A stretch of 64,000 bases of DNA from contig JAUBSN010000037.1 of the NCBI GenBank assembly GCA_036704825.1, forward strand, positions 12,434 through 76,433, read 5' to 3'. The position numbers and the translations under genes were made by a program. Position 1 is the stretch's first letter. Each line of letters starts with the position of its first letter. Source of the DNA: Microcoleus sp036704825 (lineage in GTDB: Bacteria; Cyanobacteriota; Cyanobacteriia; Cyanobacteriales; Microcoleaceae). Shown piece after piece: positions 33,502-42,741 of this stretch. The notes beneath the pieces were generated by a model. That model was not told the origin of the DNA, made no database searches, and saw nothing but the letters and a program-made list of their open reading frames with translations.

Positions 33502-36500
33502 ATGATAAAAGAATCTCCAGTTAGTGATGAATATCAGATTGGCGGGAGTCTCCCCGCAGATGCGTCGAGTTACGTGACGCGCCAAGCAGACTGGGACTTT
33601 TACGAAAATTTGAAAGCGGGTGAGTTTTGTTACGTTTTGAATTCGCGGCAAATGGGCAAATCTAGTTTGCGGGTGCGGGCCATGCAAAAATTGCAAGCTG
33701 AAGGTACTGTTTGCGCTTTTATCGATTTAACTGGGATTGGCAAGGAAGATGTAACTCCCGAAAAGTGGTATGCAGGCATTGTCAATTCTTTGGTGAGTAG
33801 CTGTCAGCTAGGCAATAAAATTAATTGGCGGAATTGGTGGCGTGAACGCCGGGATTTGTTATCGCCCGTCCAGCGGTTTAGTTTGTTTATTGAAGAAGTT
33901 GTTTTAGTTGAAATAGAAGCAAGTATTATTATTTTTATTGACGAGATAGATAGAGTGTTGAGCATGAACTTTTCTACAGATGAGTTTTTTGCTCTAATTC
34001 GCTGGTTTTACAACCAAAGAGTTGACAAGCCTCTATACCGACGTTTGACTTTTGCGCTGTTGGGGGTGGCGACGCCTTCGGATTTGATTGCGGATAAAAC
34101 TCAAACTCCTTTTAATATTGGTCAGGCGATAAATTTAGGCGGTTTTCAGATTGATGAAGTGCAGCCTTTGATTGATGGTTGGCAGGGCCAAGTTGGTCAT
34201 CCTGAAAGTGCGATCGCACATATTTTGGATTGGACGGGGGGACAACCTTTTTTGACGCAAAAGCTGTGCAAATTGGTGCTGGAAAAGGAGTTGAAGAAAG
34301 TTAACCGCAGAGGCACAGATGGCGCCGATCGAGACAGGCAGGATGCTTGTTCCACAACAGACAGGCAGGATGCTTGTTCCACACAGGATGAGGGAGTTGA
34401 GGGGTTGGTGAAGTTGCAGATTGTGGAGAATTGGGAGTCTCAGGATGAGCCTGAACATTTGAAAACTATTCGCGATCGCCTTTTGAGAAATCAGCAAAAA
34501 GCAGGGCAGTTATTGGGGCTTTACCAGCAAGTTTTGCAATCCGCGACCCCCCCCCAACCCCCCCTTGCTAAGGGGGGGCTAAATGCTGATTTACCTCTGA
34601 GTAGTTCGGGGCTAAATACTGCTGATTCACCCCTGGGAAATGAAGCAATAACCACTCTTGCTCCCCCCCTTGCTAAGGGGGGGCTAAATGCGGCTGCTTC
34701 ACCCCTGGGAGAGCAAGAAATAGCCACTCTTGCTCCCCCCCTTAGCAAGGGGGGGCTGGGGGGGGTTCTTGCTGATGGCAGTCCCGAACAAACGGAATTG
34801 CGACTGTCAGGTTTAGTGGTGCAACAGCAGGGAAAATTAAAAGTTTATAACCGAATTTATGCCGAAGTTTTCAATCTTGAATGGGTGGAAAAACAGTTGG
34901 GAAAGCTGCGGCCTTATTCGGAAAGTTTTAATGCTTGGAATGCTGCCAATTTTGAGGATAATTCCCGGCTGCTGCGGGGTCAGGCGCTGCAACAAGCTTT
35001 GGAATGGGCTAAATATCAAAGTTTAAGCCATTTAGATTACCGCTTTTTAGCAGCATCTCAAGATTTGGAAAAGCGAGAAGTTGAATTGGCTTTTAGACTG
35101 CAAGCTGAGGAAAGTCAAATATTGGCACAAGCTAATGAAACTTTAAGTCTGGCTCAGCATCAAGCTAAAACAGAGTTAACGTTAGCTAAAAAACAAGCTA
35201 GAAAGATAATGGCGATCGGCTCGACAATTTTAGCGATATCTTTAGCAGCAGCGATCGCCGTACAATTGCAAGTAATTAAAGCCGATCGAGAACTCGCAGA
35301 AACCAAAATAGTCCTCGCAAGTTTGTCGTCAAAGACAACTTTAGCCTCAAACCCTTTTCCAGCACTGACCGAAGCACTTCTTGCAGCACATAAACTTAAA
35401 AAATTAGAGGCATTCAGTCCGGCAAAATCCGAAACTAAGATGCAAGTATCGATCGCCCTCCAACAAGCACTTTACAGCATCCGAGAGCGCGATCGGCTTG
35501 CAGACCACCAAGCTGTCGTCAAAAATGTCGTTTTCTCCCCCGATGGCAAAATCCTCGCATCAGCTAGCGAAGACGATACCGTCAAACTCTGGAACCCAGA
35601 CGGCATCTTACTCAGAACCCTCACCGGACACCGCGACAACATTTGGACTGTCAGTTTCTCACCTGACGGCAAGACGATCGCATCTGCTAGCGAGGATGCT
35701 ACTATCAAACTCTGGAACCCCGCCAACGGCACAGAAATTAGAACCCTTACAGGGCATAGGGGCTGGGTGAGAGGAGTCAGTTTTGCTCCCGACGGGTTGA
35801 CGATCGCATCTTCGGGTTCCGACGGCACTGTCAAACTCTGGAATCCAGCAGACGGCACTTTGCTCACAACCTTTACCGGACATAGGGGCTGGGCAACCAG
35901 CGTCACTTTTTCGCCCGACGGGAGGGCGATCGCATCTTCGGGTAGCGATCGCACTGTAAAACTTTGGAATCCAGCAGATGGAACCGAAATTGCCACGCTG
36001 AGGGGCCATACCAATGCTGTCAGAAGTGTCAGTTTCTCCGACGACGGCAAAACCCTAGCATCCGCTGGCGAAGACGGTTTAGTCAAGCTGTGGGATGTCG
36101 AAAACCTGACTCTCCTCAAAACCCTGCAAGCCGATAGCAGGGAAGTCTGGAGCGTCAAATTCAGTCCTGGAGGCAGCAACACCCCAACTCTGGCTACCGC
36201 TAGCGAAGACGGCACCGTCAAATTGTGGAATTTATCGCAGTTAGGAGGCATCGAGCCGCAAACGCTCAAAGGACACAGTGGCAGGGTTTCGAGCCTTAGT
36301 TTCAGTCCCGACGGCCGCACTTTGGCAACCGCAGGTACCGATCGCACGGTACGACTCTGGAACCTCACCGGCATCGAACCGAAAGTTCTGGAAAGTCACC
36401 GCCGTCAGGTTTTGAGTGCCAGTTTCTCGCCCGACGGCAAAACTGTTGCCTCCGGTAGTGGCGATCGCACTGTTAAATTGTGGAATGCACAAAACGGCAG

Positions 36501-37374
36501 CGAAATCAAAACTTTTCTAGGACATCGAGGTGCCGTCACCAGCGTCAGTTTCGCCCCTGACGGCAAAATTTTAGCATCTGCAGGAACCGATAAAACTATT
36601 AAATTGTGGAACCTAGAAAGCGGCACTGAAATCAAAACTCTTTCAGGACATCAAAGGGGAATTGATAGCGTTGTTTTCAGTCCAGACGGTAAAATATTAG
36701 CCTCAGCAGGAGTTGATAAAACTGTTCAATTGTGGCATCTAGAAAGCGGTGCACAAATCAAAACCTTCAAAGGACATTTAGAAAGAGTTAGAAGTGTCAC
36801 ATTCAGTCCTGATGGCAAAACTTTAGCATCCGCAGGAAACGATCGCGCGCTCTATTTCTGGAATTTAAACAATTTAGAATCTACTCCAAGAAGGATTCTG
36901 AGAGCCCATAACAGCCGAATTACCAGCCTGCGTTTCAGTCCCGACGGCAAAATCTTAGCATCCGCTTGCGATGACAGCACCATTAAATTGTGGAATGCAG
37001 AAACAGGCACCGAACTCAAAACGATCAAAGGACACGGAACTTGGGTAAAAAGCATTAGTTTCAGTCCCGACGGCAAAACGATCGCATCTGCAAGTTTCGA
37101 TCGCACAATTAAACTGTGGAATGTAGCAGACGGCCAAACGGGATCGGAGGTGCTGCCCCTACAAACTTTTGAGGGACATAGCGATCGAGTTAATGACGTT
37201 AACATCAGTCCCGACGGCAAAACTGTTGTTTCTGCCAGCGATGATTCTACTTTAAGGATCTGGAATTTGGAACTTGATGTAGATAGTTTAATGAAACTGA
37301 GTTGCCAATGGCTGAGCAATTATATTGCTAATCATCCCGAAGAAAAAGCGATCGCAGAAATCTGCACTCCTTAA
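33502..37374 (+). CDS. AAA_35 ATPase fused to 14 WD40 repeats
   Basis: About 1290 residues; the frame opens at TTG 33490 and GTG 33493, ATG at 33502 chosen. AAA_35 domain about 1-480 (P-loop-like SRQMGKSSLRVRAM, Walker B IIIFIDEIDRVL), a membrane helix about 570-592, then 14 WD40 repeats (about 665-1270; FSPDGKxxASAxxDxTxKLWN), enough for two seven-bladed propellers. This is the cyanobacterial STAND-like sensor layout; ligand and output are unknown. The coding sequence has two in-frame repeat-element insertions: two RQDACSTT units (34327-34385) and a 73-residue PPLAKGGL-type insert (34544-34772), both in the loop before the conserved LRLSGLVV segment. Confidence 0.9.
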   Translation: MIKESPVSDEYQIGGSLPADASSYVTRQADWDFYENLKAGEFCYVLNSRQMGKSSLRVRAMQKLQAEGTVCAFIDLTGIGKEDVTPEKWYAGIVNSLVSSCQLGNKINWRNWWRERRDLLSPVQRFSLFIEEVVLVEIEASIIIFIDEIDRVLSMNFSTDEFFALIRWFYNQRVDKPLYRRLTFALLGVATPSDLIADKTQTPFNIGQAINLGGFQIDEVQPLIDGWQGQVGHPESAIAHILDWTGGQPFLTQKLCKLVLEKELKKVNRRGTDGADRDRQDACSTTDRQDACSTQDEGVEGLVKLQIVENWESQDEPEHLKTIRDRLLRNQQKAGQLLGLYQQVLQSATPPQPPLAKGGLNADLPLSSSGLNTADSPLGNEAITTLAPPLAKGGLNAAASPLGEQEIATLAPPLSKGGLGGVLADGSPEQTELRLSGLVVQQQGKLKVYNRIYAEVFNLEWVEKQLGKLRPYSESFNAWNAANFEDNSRLLRGQALQQALEWAKYQSLSHLDYRFLAASQDLEKREVELAFRLQAEESQILAQANETLSLAQHQAKTELTLAKKQARKIMAIGSTILAISLAAAIAVQLQVIKADRELAETKIVLASLSSKTTLASNPFPALTEALLAAHKLKKLEAFSPAKSETKMQVSIALQQALYSIRERDRLADHQAVVKNVVFSPDGKILASASEDDTVKLWNPDGILLRTLTGHRDNIWTVSFSPDGKTIASASEDATIKLWNPANGTEIRTLTGHRGWVRGVSFAPDGLTIASSGSDGTVKLWNPADGTLLTTFTGHRGWATSVTFSPDGRAIASSGSDRTVKLWNPADGTEIATLRGHTNAVRSVSFSDDGKTLASAGEDGLVKLWDVENLTLLKTLQADSREVWSVKFSPGGSNTPTLATASEDGTVKLWNLSQLGGIEPQTLKGHSGRVSSLSFSPDGRTLATAGTDRTVRLWNLTGIEPKVLESHRRQVLSASFSPDGKTVASGSGDRTVKLWNAQNGSEIKTFLGHRGAVTSVSFAPDGKILASAGTDKTIKLWNLESGTEIKTLSGHQRGIDSVVFSPDGKILASAGVDKTVQLWHLESGAQIKTFKGHLERVRSVTFSPDGKTLASAGNDRALYFWNLNNLESTPRRILRAHNSRITSLRFSPDGKILASACDDSTIKLWNAETGTELKTIKGHGTWVKSISFSPDGKTIASASFDRTIKLWNVADGQTGSEVLPLQTFEGHSDRVNDVNISPDGKTVVSASDDSTLRIWNLELDVDSLMKLSCQWLSNYIANHPEEKAIAEICTP
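34327..34385 (+). repeat. In-frame repeat insertion encoding DRQDACSTT twice
   Basis: Two 27-nt copies of GACAGGCAGGATGCTTGTTC plus CACA, read as DRQDACSTT. The unit is a partial palindrome. It lies in the AAA-WD40 gene and adds residues without breaking the frame. Confidence 0.85.
34544..34772 (+). repeat. In-frame CCCC-CTTGCTAAG-GGGG palindromic insertion
   Basis: Three copies of the palindrome CCCCCCTTGCTAAGGGGGG (near 34557, 34662 and 34735) joined by related sequence, coding for PPLAKGGLN-type peptides. The same element family sits in the GH31 gene at 42935-43130. Confidence 0.88.
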
Positions 37375-37619
37375 AAAAAACCGAATTCAAAGGCCCTCAA
37401 GTGTGCCGAAGATAACCCATACGGTTTCTGCATCCATGACAGTCTATAGCAATTTTCAAATAAGTGAGATTAATTCCGGTTGCACTCCTCATGATTGTTG
37501 ACTGTTAACTGTTAAGCTGTTGTGCATTTAAATAGGGTGTGAGGATTTGGTGAAAGGGAACAGGGAACCGGAAACGGGGAACAGACAATATGTAATTTAA
37601 ATGCACGACAGCTTAAACC

Positions 37620-38231
37620 TTACTTGCTTTTGGCTTTCACGGCCCTAGATTCCACTGTGAATCCTGGAATATCTTGCAGTTCTGTTTCGCTCAAACTGTA
37701 CTGTTCGCAAACCAAACTCAAACGAGTTCCGCTACTTTTAACGGCGTTGACAGAGTGAGTCAAATCTCCTTGAAAATAGATCAGCGAGTTGGCTTGCGGC
37801 TTAATCTGCCCGACTTGCTGTTTGTTGCGCCGCAGTATCAACTCTCCCCCTTGCAAGTTCGGCGGTACTTGCACGTACAAAACGCTGACGGCTGCGGGAG
37901 GTTCAACAGTTTTGCAGTACGATCGCAAAGATCGATCGATATGGGGATCGACGCGGGAACCTTCACCCAGCAACAAAGGGTTGAGGTAAAAAGCATTGCA
38001 TTCAGGCTGTAATGCTCGATCTAGATAGGGTTTGAACAAAGGAAACCGCCGTTCTACTTCGGCGATTTGCGAACGTTGAAACACTACGGAAAACCCTTTT
38101 GTGCCAATGAAATCGCGGTTGAGGTTGTTGATAGCTAGATAAGGGGATGCTAGAATTGCTCCTCGCAAGTCGTTGAGGTAGTCGATCGAGAAAGCGTTAG
38201 GATGTTGGCTGTAGTATTTCAAGGCACTCAA
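37620..38231 (-). CDS. 2-oxoglutarate/Fe(II)-dependent oxygenase
   Basis: 203 residues. The facial triad is visible: HxD in DPHIDRSLRSY and the distal His in QGDLTHSVNAV, with the Arg that binds 2-oxoglutarate in GTRLSLVCEQY. This is the prolyl-4-hydroxylase-like 2OG-Fe(II) fold, with GGELILR before the distal His. It hydroxylates an unknown substrate in the cytoplasm. No signal peptide, no linked pathway genes. Confidence 0.88.
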   Translation of the reverse strand: MSALKYYSQHPNAFSIDYLNDLRGAILASPYLAINNLNRDFIGTKGFSVVFQRSQIAEVERRFPLFKPYLDRALQPECNAFYLNPLLLGEGSRVDPHIDRSLRSYCKTVEPPAAVSVLYVQVPPNLQGGELILRRNKQQVGQIKPQANSLIYFQGDLTHSVNAVKSSGTRLSLVCEQYSLSETELQDIPGFTVESRAVKAKSK

Positions 38232-38866
38232 AAATCGTCAAAGTTTAAGGAAACAGCAGATAGAAATGCAGCAATCGCTCAGACTCGGAATTGCTTCGTT
38301 CCGCGCAATGACATAATAATGTTTATTGGTGTCCGCGTACTTAAGTTGAAGGTTTTTCTTAACTGCGGGCGATCGCCCGAAAGTGTCGCAACCGACTAGC
38401 AAGGGCAGAATATCAGTATACAGGCGATCGTTGTGGTGATTCGATTGTATTTGCAATTCCATTATACATCATGCCGCTGGGCAGCCGATCGCCCATTTAT
38501 TTTAACTTGTCCAATTGCACGGGCGATCGCGGAAATTGCGATCGCATCCGGCCTTTGTTTTACCACCGATTTCTTGAATTTGCTATCTAAAAAGCAGATG
38601 CGTGTTGGGGCTTTGTCAGAAACATCTTGCTAAAACCAGCAATCCGTGCATTAGGTCAAAATGCTGGGAGGGCGATCGACAATCTCTAACTGGCGATAGA
38701 ACGTTAATAAAGTTTACAAATAGAGGGTTGTCTAAAAAATACCCGCAGTCGCAAAAGTCACTAAGCAATTATTTTAGATTAAATTAATATTTCACCGATT
38801 GGAAAAAAGCAAAGCTGCCCACTATAATTAAATAGTAAGTGAAAAAAATCAAGTCGCTCAAACAAT
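38232..38866. other. 635-bp gap without a supported gene
   Basis: Several short open frames overlap here but none has a recognisable motif or ribosome site. HIP1 octamers are dense. Around 38277-38310 is a copy of a repeat (GAATTGCTTCGTTCCGCGCA) seen widely in such genomes. The glbN promoter must lie in the A/T-rich last 100 bp. Confidence 0.5.
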
Positions 38867-39226
38867 ATGGAAACAACTTTGTACGAAAAAATGGGCGGAG
38901 AGTCAGCCATTAAAGAGATGGTGGATGATTTTTACCGCGATGTTTTGGCGGACGAGACAGTGAGCCACTTCTTCGATCGTACAGATATGGAAAAGCAGCG
39001 CCGCCATCAAACTGCTTTTATCTCTTATGCCCTCGGCGGCCCCAAGCAATACTCAGGTCGTTCAATGGAGAAGGCACACGCAGGTTTGAATTTACAGCCT
39101 GAACACTTTGATGCAATTGTGAAGCATTTGACCGATGCAATAATGGCCCGCGGCGCGTCCCAAGAGGATCTCGAAGCAGCGCTAGGTAAGATAGCTACTT
39201 TGAAAGAGGCTGTTTTGTACAAGTAA
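38867..39226 (+). CDS. glbN: Group 1 truncated haemoglobin
   Basis: 119 residues, right for a TrHbN. It binds haem b and, in cyanobacteria, is linked to O2/NO handling and protection from nitrogen stress. Seen: the N-terminal TLYEKMGGESAIKEMVDDFY with the B10 Tyr, HFFDRTDMEKQRRHQTAF, the glycine turn GGPKQYSG, and the proximal His in LQPEHFDAIVKHL. The gene is isolated. Cytosolic. Confidence 0.95.
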   Translation: METTLYEKMGGESAIKEMVDDFYRDVLADETVSHFFDRTDMEKQRRHQTAFISYALGGPKQYSGRSMEKAHAGLNLQPEHFDAIVKHLTDAIMARGASQEDLEAALGKIATLKEAVLYK

Positions 39227-39380
39227 TATCTACAGTCCAGGACGTATGGGTACCTTCATAACCGGCGTTTTTTTCCGAAAATACTGCATAAAGATTTTTA
39301 ATCGCCGTAAAAAACTAAGGTGGTGAAGGTATTGATGCGTAATTTTGCCGATCGACTTGTCCAGCGCCCTTGAACCTGTT

Positions 39381-40985
39381 TTAAACCTCCGGCGGCAAGT
39401 CCACGCTGTAGAGAATTTTGCCTTCAAGGTTGTGCAGCGCCACTGTCATCACCTGGCTATCGTCATTAATTTTAACCGTACCAAAGAACTGAAAACCTTT
39501 TGTAGGAGGTAGATTTTCTACTTCTGGCAGCGACAAACTTTGGAACTTAACAAGGGGACCAAAAGTATTGTCAAGCTTATTTGGTCCGTAAGTTCCAGCA
39601 TGAAGCGGCCCGGCAACAAACTCCCAAAACGGTTTAAAATCAGTGAATTGAGCTTGACCGGGGTCGTAGTAGTGCGCGGCAGCATAATGCACATCAGCGG
39701 TCAGCCAAACGACATTTTGGATATTGTTTTGCTGGATAAAGCGCAACAATTGGGCAAGTTCGAGTTCGCGTCCTAATGCAGGACCATCTCCATTGGCGAG
39801 GTTCTCAAATTTGCCGCTGTTTTTGCCATCTTCAATCACCAATCCGACTGGCATATCGCTAGCAATTACTTTCCACCTTGCCTTTGAATTCTGCAATTTG
39901 TTCTTTAACCAGCTAACTTGGGCATTACCCAAAAACGCCGTTTCTTCACTTGCTGCTGTCTGACGATTGGTAGTGTTTATTCCTCGGTAGCTACGCATAT
40001 CCAGCATAAAAATTTCCAGGGAAGAACCGTAATTGAACGAACGGTAAATCCGTTCTGGGTCGTTGGCATCGAAGCGGATCGGCGTATACTCCATAAATGC
40101 TTGCTTGCCTCGCGCTGCCAGTAAAGAACTGCTTTTGACTTTGTAGCGGTCATCGTTCATTAGCATCTCGCCGGGATACCAGTTGTTTGTAGTTTCGTGG
40201 TCATCCCACTGAACTAGCTGAGGCACTTCGGCGTTGAAGCGCCGGATGTTGTTGTCTAGCAGGTTGTAGATGTAATTTCCGCGAAACTCTGTTAAGGTTT
40301 CAGCTACTTTTGACTTTTCTTCTGTTGTGATGTTTTTCCAGATGCTACCGTCGTCAAGTTTTACCTCAGATTTAATCGGACTATCTGCATAGATGTAATC
40401 GCCAGAATGAATGAAGAAGTCTGGCTTAAGCTGCCTGATAGTTTCATAGATTTTCATGCCGCCCCAGTCAGAATTGATACCCCAACCCTGTCCGGCGGTG
40501 TCTCCCGACCAGGCAAAAAAGATGTCGCGCTTGCTGTTTGGAGGTGTGCGGAAACTCCCGGTAACGGGGACGCTGTAGATGTTTGGATCGGCTAAATTCT
40601 GGAAGCTGACTCGGTAGAATATTTGCCGGTCGGCTGGTAGGTCAATCAGGTTAATACGCGCCGTGTAATCGCTAGTTTCCAAGGCTGCAGGTCCGATGAT
40701 GCGCTGCACGTTGCCGAAGGACTCGGCGGTGTCATATTCGACTATCATCCGGGAGGAGCGATCGCACCGACTCCAAATCACCGCACTGTTGCCGGTAATA
40801 TCACCGCTAGCAACACCGTATGGAATGCTGGGGCGCATCCGATCCGAGGTGATAATTGCCGGTGCAGAAGATTGTGCTAATCCTGATTTAGATCGCAGGT
40901 TTGCGGCAACAATACCGCTACCTGCAATTGCCGAACCGAGTAGAAAATGGCGGCGGCTGAGTTGGTCTTGTTTTTTACGTTTCAT
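39381..40985 (-). CDS. phoD: PhoD-type alkaline phosphatase, Tat-exported
   Basis: 534 residues from the ATG at 40985 (the frame opens further up at 41048). The N-terminus MKRKKQDQLSRRHFLLGSA is a twin-arginine signal, as in other PhoD enzymes. Catalytic and metal-ligand motifs are present: FIHSGDYIYADSP, QWDDHETTNNWYPGE, MLDMRSYRG and WLTADVHYAAAHYY. PhoD is a Ca2+/Fe3+ phosphodiesterase/phosphomonoesterase that frees phosphate in the periplasm. I saw no convincing Pho box in the 390 bp upstream. Confidence 0.92.
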   Translation of the reverse strand: MKRKKQDQLSRRHFLLGSAIAGSGIVAANLRSKSGLAQSSAPAIITSDRMRPSIPYGVASGDITGNSAVIWSRCDRSSRMIVEYDTAESFGNVQRIIGPAALETSDYTARINLIDLPADRQIFYRVSFQNLADPNIYSVPVTGSFRTPPNSKRDIFFAWSGDTAGQGWGINSDWGGMKIYETIRQLKPDFFIHSGDYIYADSPIKSEVKLDDGSIWKNITTEEKSKVAETLTEFRGNYIYNLLDNNIRRFNAEVPQLVQWDDHETTNNWYPGEMLMNDDRYKVKSSSLLAARGKQAFMEYTPIRFDANDPERIYRSFNYGSSLEIFMLDMRSYRGINTTNRQTAASEETAFLGNAQVSWLKNKLQNSKARWKVIASDMPVGLVIEDGKNSGKFENLANGDGPALGRELELAQLLRFIQQNNIQNVVWLTADVHYAAAHYYDPGQAQFTDFKPFWEFVAGPLHAGTYGPNKLDNTFGPLVKFQSLSLPEVENLPPTKGFQFFGTVKINDDSQVMTVALHNLEGKILYSVDLPPEV

Positions 40986-41380
40986 GGCTACCCTCATGTT
41001 TAAAAATACCGAGACTGTACTTCGGCTAATTTGTGATGTAGGCAACAATCAGCAAATTCACCGCTGTTCCTGAGACGCCCCGAACTGTGAGGAGGAAAAC
41101 AACTCCCACAGACAAAGGCAGGTTTTCGACCGAGTTTTAGTGTACCCAAAATAAAGCTAGTAGGCGATCGATGAAAAAGCAACCATCCATCGGATCGTAG
41201 CGATACTCCAGGGAAATACTCGCTATAAACTGCTGGAGCGATCGAATTTGGTATGATGTGCTTAAGCCGGAGTACACGATGTGCCCACAAAAGATATGTA
41301 TCGACGGTGGCTAGACTGTTCGAGCAATTGGGACCTGATGTTAAAATATTCCTCAGATAGGAAACTGTTCGATCTTGCTT
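40986..41380. other. 395-bp gap between phoD and a DUF433 gene
   Basis: Divergent promoters must lie here. No direct Pho-box repeats (TTAACC-type) recognised. A 96-codon minus frame at 41000-41290 has no motif. Confidence 0.4.
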
Positions 41381-41926
41381 ATGGAAACTATTTTTACTCC
41401 TAGCGAAGCTGCTGCATTCGTACAGTTGCCGGAGAAACAGGTCTACAGCGAACTGGAATACCGAGTCATTCCGTCTGTACCTAATTCACCAAGGCTTCCC
41501 TTTGCGGCATTAATTTACCTCCGAGCCCTCAAGGAGGTAAACTTTACATTCTCAGTTGACTATCGAGCGCTGCTGTACCAGCGGTTGCTAGAGGCTTTGG
41601 ATCGACGGATGTCTAGTCTTGAAATAGGCAAGTTTTTCACCTTACATCTAGATGCGATCGCCCTTGAATTGTCGGACATAATTACACGCTTCAAAGATTG
41701 GCAAAAGCGTTTAGTGACAGATTCAAATATCATGGGAGGAGAAACCGTTTTTCCCAATAGTCGCCTCACTGTTCGCCGGATTGGATCGATGCTCGAACGC
41801 GGTGAATCATCGGAGGTGATTCGCGAGGATTACCCATACTTATCTCAGGAAGATTTGGAGTTTGCCCAGATTTATGTGAGAGCATATCCAAGTGTTTCAG
41901 GACTTACCCACAGAGACTATCTGTAA
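41381..41926 (+). CDS. DUF433 antitoxin-like protein with N-terminal extension
   Basis: 181 residues from the ATG at 41381 (a TTG two codons earlier is possible). About twice the length of the DUF433 gene at 6263: residues 1-105 are a MerR/HTH-like N-domain (FTPSEAAAFVQLPEKQVYSEL), and the DUF433 core is at the end (GGETVFPNSRLTVRRIGSML, EDYPYLSQEDLEFAQIYVRA). Followed after 62 bp by a DUF5615 gene, a toxin-antitoxin layout by family knowledge. Confidence 0.85.
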   Translation: METIFTPSEAAAFVQLPEKQVYSELEYRVIPSVPNSPRLPFAALIYLRALKEVNFTFSVDYRALLYQRLLEALDRRMSSLEIGKFFTLHLDAIALELSDIITRFKDWQKRLVTDSNIMGGETVFPNSRLTVRRIGSMLERGESSEVIREDYPYLSQEDLEFAQIYVRAYPSVSGLTHRDYL

Positions 41927-41988
41927 GTTGCCCACTTATCGCATTGCCCTCACAGATAGTATACAGACTGTTCCCTTTGGTAAGTTCT

Positions 41989-42405
41989 ATGTTTGATGCT
42001 GTAAAAAACATTAAGATCCTGATTGACGAGGATCTTTCGCCTGCTGTAGCGCGCCATCTGTGCGAAGAGTTTTTGATTGATGCAGTTGCAGTTCGCGATC
42101 GCGGTTTGCTCGGTGCGGACGATCGCAGTATTTTAGAATACGCCTTTAATGACGATCGCATACTGGTGACAGCGAATGTTGGGGATTTCGAGAGGTTCGC
42201 AGGCGCGTGCGAAGTTCATGCTGGCATTATTTTTATTTCCGAAGGCGACTTGCTGCGCAGCGAACAGATTGCGATCGTCAAAGAAGCTGTCGCTGCAATA
42301 TATACTGAACTTGAAGCTGGGCGCGATATGGTGAATCGAGTTCTTTACATAGCAGCAAACGGCACAAAGAATTTCGAGACTTTACCGCCAGATATGTCAA
42401 AATAA
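41989..42405 (+). CDS. DUF5615 PIN-like protein (probable toxin)
   Basis: 138 residues from the ATG at 41989 (the frame is open from 41944). The PIN-like core is clear: IKILIDEDLSPAVARHL, VRDRGLLGADDRSILEYA and RILVTANVGDFERFA, with conserved Asp residues expected to bind metal. It partners the DUF433 gene upstream. It is longer than the 6562 paralogue and has an ordinary ATG. Confidence 0.85.
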   Translation: MFDAVKNIKILIDEDLSPAVARHLCEEFLIDAVAVRDRGLLGADDRSILEYAFNDDRILVTANVGDFERFAGACEVHAGIIFISEGDLLRSEQIAIVKEAVAAIYTELEAGRDMVNRVLYIAANGTKNFETLPPDMSK

Positions 42406-42741
42406 GGATAAGAGATTTGCTGCTAGACAGGAACTTAAATTGCAAATTATGTTCCCATTCCTAGGATTTAAAAACAAGTTAGTTTACCGCCATGATTTGC
42501 GGTGATAATTTGTAACTTATCGCCGGCACTTCCAGTCTGACGGATAACCTTTATGCGGTTCGGTGCAGCGTAGTTGTTAGATTCACACTGTAGAGGCGAT
42601 CGCAGAAGTTTTTGAAATAATTTTAGCAAACTGAGAAACTGAACCCGGAGCCGATCGCGCTTTATTGCTTCTAACCTAAGAGAGAGCGAGCTTTCGCCCT
42701 CTACTGGCATTATAGTTAGGAACGGGAACCTAAAATCGCAT
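42406..42741. other. 336-bp gap before the GH31 gene
   Basis: No gene recognised; a minus frame across it (42468-42854) reads into the GH31 gene and has no motif. Confidence 0.4.

Noticed and set aside
35472..37319. Long minus-strand frames under the WD40 array
   Set aside because: Shadows of the WD40 repeat coding; no motifs of their own.
40986..41380. Pho box upstream of phoD
   Set aside because: No convincing TTAACC-type direct repeats seen on either strand.
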